A stretch of DNA of 64,000 nt from Acanthosepion pharaonis (Eukaryota; Mollusca; Cephalopoda; Sepiida; Sepiidae), in assembly GCA_903632075.3 (NCBI GenBank), contig CAHIKZ030003327.1, forward strand, positions 3,816,001 to 3,880,000, in the 5' to 3' direction. Within the stretch, counting starts at the first letter, position 1. Every line of letters starts with the position of its first letter. Position numbers and translations under genes: made by a program. Positions 50,580 to 61,200 of this stretch are shown here, piece by piece. The notes under the pieces were generated by a model. The model was given only the letters and a program-made list of their open reading frames with translations. It did no database searches and was not told where the DNA came from.

Positions 50580-51145
50580 CAGATCAGGCCAAAAATGGAG
50601 TATTGTTGCCATATTTGAATAGGAGCTGCCCAGACCTCATTTTCCAGTCTTGATAGATTTCAAAAGCATCTCCAAGTCCTTGTTGGAGAAGGATTAATTG
50701 CCACTTTCCAACCTCTCTCTCACAAGTAGGATGTGGTGAGTCTCTCACTGCTCTATCACTACTACAATGGTAAATGCTCAGATAAGCTCCATCTCCTGAT
50801 TCCACTAAGTTTGATGCACACAGTTAAGACCTGCCATGCCACTTACATAATAGCAAACCACCTACAGTTGCTCCATATTCCATCAGTGAAAAGTAATTTC
50901 CACTCAAACAGCTTCTTGCTATGAACCACTGCCCTGTGGAACAGACACCCAAAAGGATGTTTCCCTAATCACTACAATCTTAACCTGTTCAAGTCTAGAG
51001 TCAACCATTATCTTCCCTTCCTATATATATATATATATATATATATCAACTACTCCTTTCTCCCTGTCTAACCATATAAACTACCATTTATCATAACCAT
51101 TTACCTTGATTGGGCCTTGTACAGTCTGAACCTTACTGTAAGAAA
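50580..51145 (+). mobile_element. LINE-A reverse transcriptase tail
   Basis: The broken frame reads LVGEGLIATFQPLSHK, VVSLSLLYHYYNGKCSDKL, then WNRHPKGCFPNHYNLNLFKS and RVNHYL, the thumb and tail of a CR1/Jockey-like LINE, then ccttgtacagtctgaacctt. A (TA)n at 51023-51047 interrupts it. Confidence 0.85.
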
Positions 51146-52050
51146 AAAAAGTCATCTCATAAGTATAGATCTTCAAAAGAAATTTTAAACATGAAAAACA
51201 AAGTAAAAGCCTTGGTTGAATAATTTAATATTTCCTGAATTAAATAAATTTCACAAAATATATACAGTACAATTAAGGGCAAAGGTTCAGCTCATTTGGT
51301 GAAGTCATTTGCCCTTTGATGAATCACAAAAAATCTCATTAATCAAGGTGAAATAAAAAGCCAGGAATTTAAATGATAATTTTCAAAGCAGGCCCTCCCC
51401 ATTTGGAAGACTGATGCAACACAAACTTACAATTAAATTCCCCTCCTGACTGACTTTACACAAGTAGGAAGAAAGGTCTAAATGTAGAGCCTTTTAACAA
51501 AAAAAATAAATTATTCTAAAAAAGAAAAAAAAAAAAAGCTTTGCTTGAAGCATAAAAATAATTGATAGGAAATTTTATAAAAGATATCTTTTGTTTTAAA
51601 TCTTATAAAACCATCACAGAATTTGGGCTCCAAAATTCTCAATTCTTGATAATTTAAAATCAGTTAAGCTGAGATGTTGAGGTTAATGAAGACAACATAG
51701 ACAATTCATAAAGTTCACAGTAAAAAAAGTTCCCTTATGTCCAATAAACTGTCAACTGAAAGCAATGAAAGAATGATAAAAACAAGACATTTACCATTAA
51801 TTCTTACAACACTTTATATTGAAACAAAAAAAGTTTTAATAAAGATGGTGAGATTTTTATTGATGTTTTATTCCTGAGAAGCCAGGATTACCCATATGTA
51901 GAAATGGCATGAGGAAAAAAAGAGACTTATTCAAGTCAATACAGATTAATTTTATTTGAATAGGTTTTATGTTTGTAACTGAGCCCTGATTTGCATGTCT
52001 TAAAGTGCTGCTATAAGATTTTCCTATTTTTCGAGAATTTCTACCAAACA
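51146..52050. other. Intergenic, unassigned
   Basis: AT-rich. 51390-51440 repeats words seen near 41235 (ggaagactgatgcaacacaa). No gene supported. Confidence 0.4.
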
Positions 52051-52055
52051 AAATT

Positions 52056-52292
52056 CTATTTACTTTGTTCAGATTGTTGTCAACATCTTTACTGTCACAT
52101 TCACGACATTTCGGCCATTGTACACTCCGGCCTTCTTCAGGGGATATTTATTAGTCCAGTTCAAAATTCAAAAAAATATCATCTGAAGAAGGTTGGAATG
52201 TACAATGGCCAAAATTTCATGAATCTGACAATAAAGATGAGGACAACAATGTAAACAGTTACAATATCTCATCTCAGAAATATAAACAAAAT
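52056..52292. mobile_element. Family-1 inverted pair
   Basis: The - strand copy 52056-52142 reads CTGAAGAAGGCC, GGCCGAAATGTCGTGAA with the core intact. The + strand copy 52175-52292 is mutated (CAAAATTTC). About 30 bp apart, able to fold on each other. Confidence 0.75.
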
Positions 52293-52798
52293 TATTATAT
52301 CTGTACAAGTGAATGCTGAGGTTTTAATCTAATATTTTGGTTGTAAAAGATCAACTTCTACTTCCAATACTTACGAATGTATATACCAACACTTACCAGC
52401 AATATACTTTATTTTTATTCTGCACAAATTATTGCAATCAAATGATGCAAACACATTTTTTAAATTCTTTCATTGTTTTTTTTTTAATATTATCTCATAA
52501 AAAAATAAAATTAACTAAAAATTTCTTACTGTCAATCTGAGCTTTTACAGTTGGCTATATAAAGTGTGTATATATATATAATTAAAGCATTACGCTTCAA
52601 GTATGAATTGAGTTCTCTGAGCCACTGGTGTATTTTGAATAGAGAAAACGTTAAGATTCCCTTCCTTTCTGCCGTGTGACGATGGCCTAGAGGTAAGATA
52701 TCTGACTGATGTCAAATGAGTAGAGTTGCGATTCCGGCTTGAAGCAATCAGACATCTAGCCACACTAAGGAGCTGTGAAACAGTCTGTCTGTGGATGA

Positions 52799-52830
52799 CA
52801 TTATATATATATATATATATATATATATCA
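52799..52830. repeat. (TA)n array
   Basis: Abuts the left inverted terminus of PLE-3. Confidence 0.95.
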
Positions 52831-52831
52831 A

Positions 52832-52931
52832 TCAGTATCATTGTATCAGTTATTAGCTACAATTTGGTAAGGGGTTGGGATGTATTTTACAATGAAACCT
52901 GACATCAGTTGAATGGATGTCATATGGATTT
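52832..52931. repeat. PLE-3 left inverted terminus
   Basis: tcagtatcattgtatcagtt ... gaatggatgtcatatggatt. About 96% complementary to 56004-56103 by eye. Confidence 0.93.
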
Positions 52932-53189
52932 TAAAAAAAAGAAAAAACCATTGTTAACGGTAAAAAACTTTCAACGTCATTTTTTAAATTTAAAGATTTT
53001 CGGGTTTTTTTTTTTTTTATCATAATACTTTTATTTAACTACGATTTGAAATATTCTCCTTTTTAATTTTTATTATACTATATTCTTTTTAAGAACAGTT
53101 AAATGTATTAGAATCCATTATATTATGTAGGATTATTTTAACATCAAGTTTAAGTATGTATATGAGGTTACATTTTTTTTTTTTTTTTT

Positions 53190-54210
53190 TTTTAAATTTA
53201 TGACTATGACGGCAAAAATGGTTACTTAATTTCACTGATTTAGTAAACTTTTATTTTATATATAAACCTAGTAATATAATGTTTCTCATGTAAGTACAAA
53301 GGACATGGGTCATTCAAAAGCTTACATCTTATGGCATTTCATATTAATTTTATTTTACTATAGGTGTTTTTTTTGGTTTCTTTTTAGTGCGTGTAGTATT
53401 ATTTAAAAGAAATTTAGGTTAGAATTCATTCAATTTAACTACAATTTTAATTACAATTTCAAAATTACAACTTTAAAATTTTTAAATATTTTCATTGTTT
53501 AGTTTTAATAGACTATATTACTTTATAACAGAAGGAAAATTACTCATAGTAAGTAAAATTATTTTTTCCATATCAAAGTATATGTAAATTACAATTTTAA
53601 ACTCTTTTTTAAATTTAAATATTATTTAAGTAATATTAATGGCACTTACTACAAAACTAGCTAAGTCATTTCTCAGATTTAGTAAACTTTATTTATTAAT
53701 TAATTTATTTATTTCAAATATATGTAACCTAAGTAATAAAGTTTCATATGTATGTACAAAGAACAGGTTAGAATTCATTTTATTTAACTACAATTTTAAA
53801 ATTACCACTTTCAAATTTTAAAATATTTTCATTGTTAGTTTTAATAGACTATATTACTTTATAACAGAAGGATAATTACTCATAGTAAGTAAAATTATTT
53901 TTCCATATCAAAGTATATGTAAATTACAATTTTTAAACTATTATATTTAAATATTATTTAAGTAATATAAATGGCACAGACTAGAAAACTATCTAAGTCA
54001 TTTCTCAGATTTAGTAAACTTTATGTATTAATTAATTATTTATTTTAAATATATGTAACCTGAGTAATAAAGTTTCATATGTATGTACAAAGAACAATGG
54101 GTCATACATTACCTTACATCATCTAGCTTTTGTTATAATTTCATTTTTCAGTAGGTGTTTTATTGGATTCATTCAAGTGCCTGTAGTACATTTATTATAG
54201 AGGTGTTTCG
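53190..54210 (-). repeat. Tandem degenerate copies of the PLE-3 3' end
   Basis: Blocks at about 53195-53420, 53633-53770 and 53966-54210 repeat the nuclease C-terminal coding segment at 54385-54600 (tttctcagatttagtaaact, taataaagtttcatatgtat, gtaggtgttttattggattc). Between them an AT-rich spacer of about 200 bp is also duplicated (53430-53630 and 53775-53965). Confidence 0.8.
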
Positions 54211-54369
54211 GTTAGCATACATTTTATTTAACTACAATTTTTAAAAGATGCTTATGTTTGAATACGTTTTAACTACAATTTTAAATTTTAAGTACAAGTT
54301 TAAAATATTTTCACTGCCATTCCAATAGACTTTTTTTCTCTTTTTCTCTCCTCTTCCTTTTTTTTTTTT

Positions 54370-54840
54370 TTTTTTTATATATTATTTAAGGAAAATTTTT
54401 GACAATGACGGCATATAATAGCTATTTCATTTCTCTGATTCAGTAAATTTTTATTTTTTATAAACTTAGTAATATATAGTTTCTCTTGTATGCATAGAGG
54501 ACACGGGTCGTTTAATGATCTACAAATTCTAGCTTTTCTTATTAACTTCCATTTTACTGTAGGTGTTTTATTTGATTCTTTTAGGTGCCAGAAATATTTT
54601 GAGAGAGATGTTTGATTTTTATATCTATATTTATTTATTCTAAATGAAGTTTGATGTTGGTTGAATCTTTTTTTGAATTCATGGCTAGTGCAACCTATAT
54701 ATATTTTTATGTTATCAGGACTTTCAATCGAAGAGATATTGCATTGGTATACTAATGATTCAGTGTGACAATTTTGAGGGTTTCTACAGTTACATAGTTT
54801 TTGTTTATTTCCATCAGTTTTTATCTTAATTTTTCCATTG
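54370..54840 (-). CDS. PLE-3 GIY-YIG nuclease segment
   Basis: An open - strand frame without an early ATG: LCNCRNPQNCH, IYIGCTSHEFKKRF, NQHQTSFRINKY, KYFWHLKES, PCPLCIQEKLYI. The YIG, Arg and His of a GIY-YIG fold and the trailing CxLC Cys pair are present. Confidence 0.8.
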
Positions 54841-55250
54841 TCTAAACTTTTTTGGTTTTGGTATAAGTGTTTATTTAAGATATTAGCATTATGGTTCTTA
54901 ATGATTTTTTCTAAGTTTTTTTGTACAGCTATAACTTAATTTTGGTGTGTTTTTATTGAAAATAGTACTTAGTTTACTTTCACTAGGAAAATGCTTGACT
55001 ATTAATGCGAGGAATTTATGTCCTAATCTGTTCTTTACCATTTGGTTATATGGGGGAGTATACCAAATAATCTTTCTACATCTGTTTTTTCTATGCTTTC
55101 CATTTTCATTTTTTATATAAGTTAGTTTTGGGTTTTTGTAGCCACTATCTTTTAGAGCCTTATTATAGGAATTGATATGCTCATCAAAAATCTTGTCATT
55201 TGCTGAATTTGTACTAATTCGTTTACTGATAGATAACGGTATATGTTTAA

Positions 55251-55838
55251 TTATAGATGGGGGGTGATTTGATTTAGGATGTATATATATAAAGGATTGG
55301 TGTTGGGTTTTTTATAAGGTGTGTATGTATTTTTATTTAGATCTAAAGTTATATCTAGGAAGTCTACTTTTTTTAATTTAGTACTAACCGTAATTTTTAA
55401 GCCCATGCTTTTAAATTCTTTATATAATAACTTTCTAATTCTATCTATTTTGAAGTTCGTTGAGTTTCTAATAACCATAAGCCCATCGTCTCTGTACAAA
55501 CCAATATCATTTGTATTAATTTCATAGTGTGCTGTAAGGTTGTATAATATAAAAAGGCCAATGAGATCAGAAGACTCAGCTGAGTCTAGTGATCCCATTG
55601 TGATGTCAAATTGGTCGTAAGAATTCTTAACCCATTCCTCACCTTTATGTATAAGTACTGATTTTTTTGCATACAGAATAATGTTCCTTTCTTCATCTGT
55701 AATATCCGTATAGTGGGTGGCGAAGTCCAACGCATTGATAAATAGTTCTTTGGAAATTGATTGGTAATAATTTTCAATATCAAATTGTATTAATGTACAA
55801 TTGTTTTTTCCTTTTAAGTGAGTAAACCAGTTTATCAC
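55251..55838 (-). CDS. PLE-3 reverse transcriptase, intact palm segment
   Basis: 195 uninterrupted codons with FDIENYYQSIS (palm start), QFDITMGSLDSAESSDLIGL and IGLYRDDGLMV (catalytic DD), then KVDFLDITLDL and PYKKPNTNPLYI. A stop at about 55853 and a frameshift near 55290 separate it from the flanking coding parts, so it is a fragment of the element's ORF rather than a host gene. Confidence 0.85.
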   Translation of the reverse strand: MINWFTHLKGKNNCTLIQFDIENYYQSISKELFINALDFATHYTDITDEERNIILYAKKSVLIHKGEEWVKNSYDQFDITMGSLDSAESSDLIGLFILYNLTAHYEINTNDIGLYRDDGLMVIRNSTNFKIDRIRKLLYKEFKSMGLKITVSTKLKKVDFLDITLDLNKNTYTPYKKPNTNPLYIYILNQITPHL

Positions 55839-56003
55839 TTCCTTTGTATTAATTCACAGTTTGAGGCTAATTTTTTCTTTAATTTGTTTATTTACCCTTT
55901 CAAGGATCATTTTACTTATTTTTCCTATCTCCGGTCTTGTGGGATTAATTATCCTTTTAGTGGGATTAGCCTCAAAATAAACCAGATTTTTTTTTTTTTT
56001 TTT

Positions 56004-56103
56004 AAATCCAGATGACATTCATTCAACTGATGTCAGGTTTCATTGTAAAATACATCCCTACCCCTTACCAAATTGTAGCTAATAACTGATACAATGATAC
56101 TGA
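56004..56103. repeat. PLE-3 right inverted terminus
   Basis: aaatccagatgacattcatt ... tgatacaatgatactga. Inverted mate of 52832-52931. Confidence 0.93.
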
Positions 56104-56445
56104 CATAAGGAAAATCTAGACATCCCTTGTTCAATTTAAGTAGAATATTCTGTAACCATGGAAACGTGATTTTAGCTGTGTCTTTAAAACCCGGTAATTT
56201 TTAAAAGTTACTCCAAAATTCGCTTGAAAATGAAATGGAACTAATGCTTTTAATTTAATTGCAAAATTAAATTCAGGGTTTTAGCTTCTATTTTTGAAAC
56301 ATGGTTGAACTGTGTAGCGAAAAAAAACATATTTTAAATCAATTAATTTATAATATTAATGCTCTGTAAATTTACATTGAGCACTATTTTGTAAAAATAA
56401 AAATATCTATAAGAACAATCGGATTTTATATCTTACTGTTCTTTT

Positions 56446-56452
<7 letters not shown>

Positions 56453-56487
<35 letters not shown>
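56453..56487. repeat. (TA)n array with SINE scrap
   Basis: TA array followed to 56560 by a SINE body fragment (atagcaggacagactgggtt, ctatagcctgggata). Confidence 0.8.
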
Positions 56488-56489
<2 letters not shown>

Positions 56490-56706
56490 AGGCTATGGTT
56501 AAATAGCAGGACAGACTGGGTTCTATAGCCTGGGATAGCAATGGGCATGGGTATAAGCTGAATCAATGAATCTGAATATATATTACACTGCAATAATCAA
56601 TTTGTATGTGTTTAAACTTGAATATTTATGTTCTCCTTTGTGCTTTTCTTCTGTTTTTTTAATCACCAACGATATAAATATATATTATATACTTTCATCA
56701 CATATT

Positions 56707-56707
<1 letters not shown>

Positions 56708-56752
<45 letters not shown>
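56708..56752. repeat. (TA)n array
   Basis: Left flank of PLE-4. Confidence 0.95.
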
Positions 56753-56753
<1 letters not shown>

Positions 56754-57507
56754 TATATTTAGGCAGCAATTTTTCATTGATGCATGTTTCATTAAATAAT
56801 ATAGACAAGTTGTGTCTATTTATTTTAAATAAGTTCCTTTCATATTGTCTGATAAGCTTAATAATATTATCATTGAAAGACGAAAGGAAATCACCATATT
56901 GATAGATATTTAAATCTGATCTAAGCTTTCAGATTACATAATCCATTATCAAAGATGAAAATTACTTTTCAATATATCAACCAATACATGGAGCAATAAT
57001 GATAGTCTGTTTTTGTTGCGTGAAAAATTTCAAAGCAACGATAAACTCGTGTATACAAGAGGCAGAAGTGAAAATCACATCGCAGCTTGTGACATCACAC
57101 ATAACCACGTGAGTGTGAAAACGAGAAGTATTAAGTATGAGAAGCCGTTGGTATAACCCAATGGCTTCTGTGATCAATTATAGACATTTAAGAATATTTG
57201 TAGAGATTTCGTAGTTTATTTTGTTCAAGTTAGGTTTCAACTGTTTTATGTATATAGCTTCAAGACTTTTTAGTTTTTGTTTGTTGTTTTCATGTTTAAG
57301 TTTAGTTTTGTTTTTAATGAGGATTTTCCGGAATTGTGTACACGGCCAGGCATGTTGTTTTAAATGCCTAAAAATGTTAGAGTTATCATTTGAATGTAGA
57401 GTCAAGCGTTGTGAAAGCGAGTTTGTGGTGTGACAATATGAAAGGAACTTACTTAAAATAAATAGACAAAACTTGTCTATATTATTTAATGAAACATGCA
57501 TCAATGA

Positions 57508-57509
<2 letters not shown>
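56753..57509 (-). mobile_element. Short Penelope-type remnant PLE-4 with inverted ends
   Basis: An approximately 78-bp inverted repeat (about 56788-56865 and 57430-57507; e.g. gatgcatgtttcattaaata) lies just inside (TA)n on both sides. The - strand frame 57420-57178 reads SLSQRLTLHSNDNSNIFRHL then LKSLEAIYIKQLKPNLN, the C-terminus of a GIY-YIG nuclease. The RT is absent. A roughly 12-bp hairpin (agaagccgttgg/ccaatggcttct) lies in the 3' part. Confidence 0.75.

Positions 57510-57551
<42 letters not shown>
57510..57551. repeat. (TA)n array
   Basis: Right flank of PLE-4. Confidence 0.95.
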
Positions 57552-57555
<4 letters not shown>

Positions 57556-57905
57556 TGGAATGAAATTTCACACTGTTTGAAAAAATATTTGAAATAATTA
57601 TTATTATTAAAAAAAATCTATGAAACTATTTTATTCTATGCTGAAATAATCTGGAATGGTAATGAATCATAATTCGATTATAACCCAACAAAGATGGACT
57701 CTACGGAGGATTCTGAAAAAAAAGTCTTTCAAAATCATTAAGTCATACATTTTTATACTCTTCCGAAGAATGTGATTCCAAAGTTATGTCTCAATAATTC
57801 TAAAACCTGAATTCATTAATCTAAATGATCCAATTATTTTTATGAAGATTATGCTGCTTTAAAAGAAAAAAAAAAATGAGGGCGATAAGAGAAAAGAATT
57901 TCCGA

Positions 57906-58222
57906 TCATTGCTTCTCATTATGATTGATTAAAGCTAAAACCCCACCAACTAAATGAATGCTCCCTGTAACTAAAACTTGGACATGAGTTGCCTCCCTTA
58001 GAAAAGTAGGCACAGGGCGAAAAGAATTCCAAGGTTTCTGTTGTTCAATATTTTCTGACTGTCCTTTTTGACACCACAAAATGGCGTCATTAAGGGATGG
58101 GAATATTTCTGTTATTTGATGTCGATGAGAGTTTTTGCGAGATTCTGGAGCCGTAAGAATTTGGGAATCAATGTCATGCCAAATTTCTTCAAATTGTTTG
58201 CATTTGTTGGATTCTTTGATCT
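57906..58222 (-). CDS. FPGS: FPGS terminal coding exon
   Basis: Begins after cttttcag, completes a Glu codon and runs 105 residues to TGA at 57908-57906. Carries LNDAILWCQKGQ and the LVTGSIHLVGG signature 15 residues before the end. A TTTATT at 57630-57635 (AATAAA on the - strand) is a possible poly(A) signal. Confidence 0.93.
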
Positions 58223-61200
58223 CTGAAAAGAAAAAAATGAAATGACAATTTTTAGAATCATTTCCTTATTTACAAGCATGACGTATAGGACTGAGAAAAA
58301 AATATAAAATTAGATTATAACCTTCAATGCTCCAGACAATTTAGACATTTTGTTTGAGGTAAAAAAAATTTAAAATTTACTAATTTTTTTTTTTTTGTTT
58401 TTACTGTTAAAAAATTTAAAGTGAATGAAGCATGTAGGTCTTAGAGAGGACCATCCTTCTTTGAGCCTGACACTACAGAATCACAAAGAATTGTACCACA
58501 TCATGTCAAAGGAAGACTTTCAACAATAGCAAGAACTATAATAGATATCACATGTAACTTAGAGAGAAAATAATGATATAATGTTGACATTCCACACTAT
58601 TTCAAACAAAAAGTTAGGAAGGAAATCACCATTAGTACTAGAAAGAGCAATAACAGTTACTGGAATTGAGAAACCTATTTTCTTGAAAAATTATTTTAAT
58701 GCAAATTTTTATAAATTTTGTCTGAAAGCACCAATGGTTGCTCAGTCAATGAATGCCAAATTTTCCTTATAAGGAAACGGATAATATTACCATTACCATC
58801 TCCTTTCAAAATACGTGATCATGGCTCTCCACAGATTTCTTTTTTTATTAATTATTAATTGCTAAGGAAACAATAATGTATTGGTTTCTCATTGCCTTTT
58901 CCAGTTTTAAATTCAGAATTGTCCTTCTCCTAGACTGGCTGTCACCCAATGCTAGAGAGTTCTGTCAACCCTACTATTTAACCCATGACTGAAGGGGAGA
59001 AGCTTGATTAATGCTTTTTCAAATTAATGTGAAAGAGCCTAGGTTAAATTTGAACTCAGCTCACCAATACCACTTTCTGTGCCAGAAAACCGTTACTTAA
59101 ATATCCTGAAACAATTCTTTAGCAATTCAAATTAAAATTATATTCCACCATAGTCATCGTCAGGGTTTATTGGAATTTCTTAAATACACAGATACATTCA
59201 CAAGAACATATCCTTCTAGAAAACAAAACAAGTTAAATGGGATTTTTATTTCTTAACAGAAATTATACTGAATTTACCTCAAACTTCCATGGAACGTAAG
59301 AGGGCCTAGATCACAAATTAAGAAGTTGCTTTTTAATTTTCTTAGAAAAGACAGAATTGTAATAAAAATGCTGGCAGATTAGACGATTTGGACATAGACA
59401 AGACTACAGAAATACTAAATGAAATCTACAACAGTGGCAATATACTGGAAGACCTAAATAGATCTATTTTCATAGCACTGGCTAAGAAACCAGGTGCAAC
59501 AAATGTGAACTGCATCAGGCAATCAGCCTAATGAGTCATATAACAAAACTTATTTCAATTCTGATGAACAGAATACATAGAAGAATCAGACCAGAAATAG
59601 GACAAGAATAATGCAGGTTCATCAAAAACACTGGAACAAGGAATGCAATATTTATGCTCAGAATGTTATCAGAAAGAGCAATACAAAGGTAGAAGGACAC
59701 ATACCCATGTTTTTTAAATTATGCAAAGGCATTCAATAAAATATGCCATAAAGATCTGTTGGAACTGCTCAGCAACCTAATGAATGGAAACTGAGTGTGA
59801 GACTTTTTAAGATGGATAGACAAAAATAGAGCCATTTCTTCATAGATATCAGTATAGTGAGGTTTAGTATTCAAGAGAAGAAAAATAAGTATTTCAGCTG
59901 TAGGGGTGTTATAACTTGGAATAAATAATTATAAATCCCCTAACATTTATATATAAAAATAATACTTGAGAAAGAGAAAGCGGGGGAAACAATAAAAGGA
60001 GTCTTATTTATAATCTGGTTATTAAATGGTGCTGGAGAAACGAAAGTATTACTAAATAAAATTGTGAGCTTGAGATCAAATGCAGATCAAATATGGATCA
60101 GAAGATAAAGAATAAGTAAATTTTATATACTACAATCTTTTTTATATGTTATTTCTTTATTTATTTATAGATTTGTGTAATGAGTGTCCAGATAATTTAG
60201 TTGGAAAATACAAGAAATGTCTGCAGTTTTATTACCTCAAATTTTTTTTGTGCTAAGAGATAAATATTATTATTATGGCCTGAAAAGGGGAAAAGGAGCC
60301 GAAATTTTTGTTGATGTATGTTTTGATGACCTGTCTATGTGAACAGCTTGTCCGATAGTGAGAATGTAATGTGTCTGTGTGTGCGTAAAGGAGAAAAGTT
60401 GGATCGATTCACATTATATTAAAATGAGTGAATTAATGATAATTATAATTGTCATAATTATTTCATTATAATTTTTTTGACATTATAATTAATTTTTATT
60501 TAATTTTTTATGGACACAACACAGTGACAGTATAATTAATTTTTTATTTATGTATTTCTTTATGTGCATGACAATATATATATGTATTTAAGCATTATAA
60601 AAAATAAAATGAATTATTTAAACAAGTAATAAATAAAAAAAAAACAGAATCCACCTATATTTTCAAAAACTTTAGAAAACCCCAGAATATTCTGAAAATA
60701 TAACTTAAATATAAGTCATCTCTGACACCATAAATAACATTGTTACATCATTTTTTGACACTCAAAGCCAAAAGATAAAGCAAAAGAATATTGAAAGAGT
60801 AGAACAAGACAAAACTTCTAAAATTTGCCAAATGCAACTGAGGAAAAGATAAAAAAAACTGGAAAGTTGTAATCAAAAATAACAGAAGTGAAAAATCCCG
60901 GTTTGTATGGAATGATGAAAAAACTTAAATCACACATTATGATTGAAAGTAAATCTAGTTGTGAATCAGAAATAAAGAGAACAATTTTTCATCATTAAAG
61001 CCTTCCATGGCACCAACGGCCAATTCCCAAAGAAATTTTTTTTTTTAGTTTTATTCAAAAATTCTCTTACTGACAAAAGACTTTCAACATTTGATTCCAT
61101 AAATTTGTTAACTTGATTTGTTTTTTATGGCTTATCAACCTCCTAAATTTGATGAAAAATAAAAACTTAAGAAATGATTTTTTAAACACCACTTTTATAA

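Larger units (their letters stand above)
52832..56103 (-). mobile_element. Penelope-type element PLE-3 with inverted termini, lightly damaged
   Basis: About 100-bp inverted ends (52832-52931 and 56004-56103) enclose - strand coding. From right to left: YFEANPTKRIINPTRPE, a stop, INWFTHLKGK, FDIENYYQSIS, FDITMGSLDSAE, the catalytic IGLYRDDGL (all within 55838-55251), KIIWYTPPYN (about 55080), then CNCRNPQNCH and IYIGCTSHEFKKRFNQH (about 54790-54660), a GIY-YIG nuclease. Only a few lesions are visible, so it is much younger than PLE-1 and PLE-2. The RT belongs to the YRDDG type abundant in cnidarian and mollusc genomes. Confidence 0.87.

Noticed and set aside
52600..57551. CRISPR-like or defence array from regular repeats
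   Set aside because: Repeats are long diverged element copies and TA arrays in animal DNA, not short identical repeats with unique spacers.
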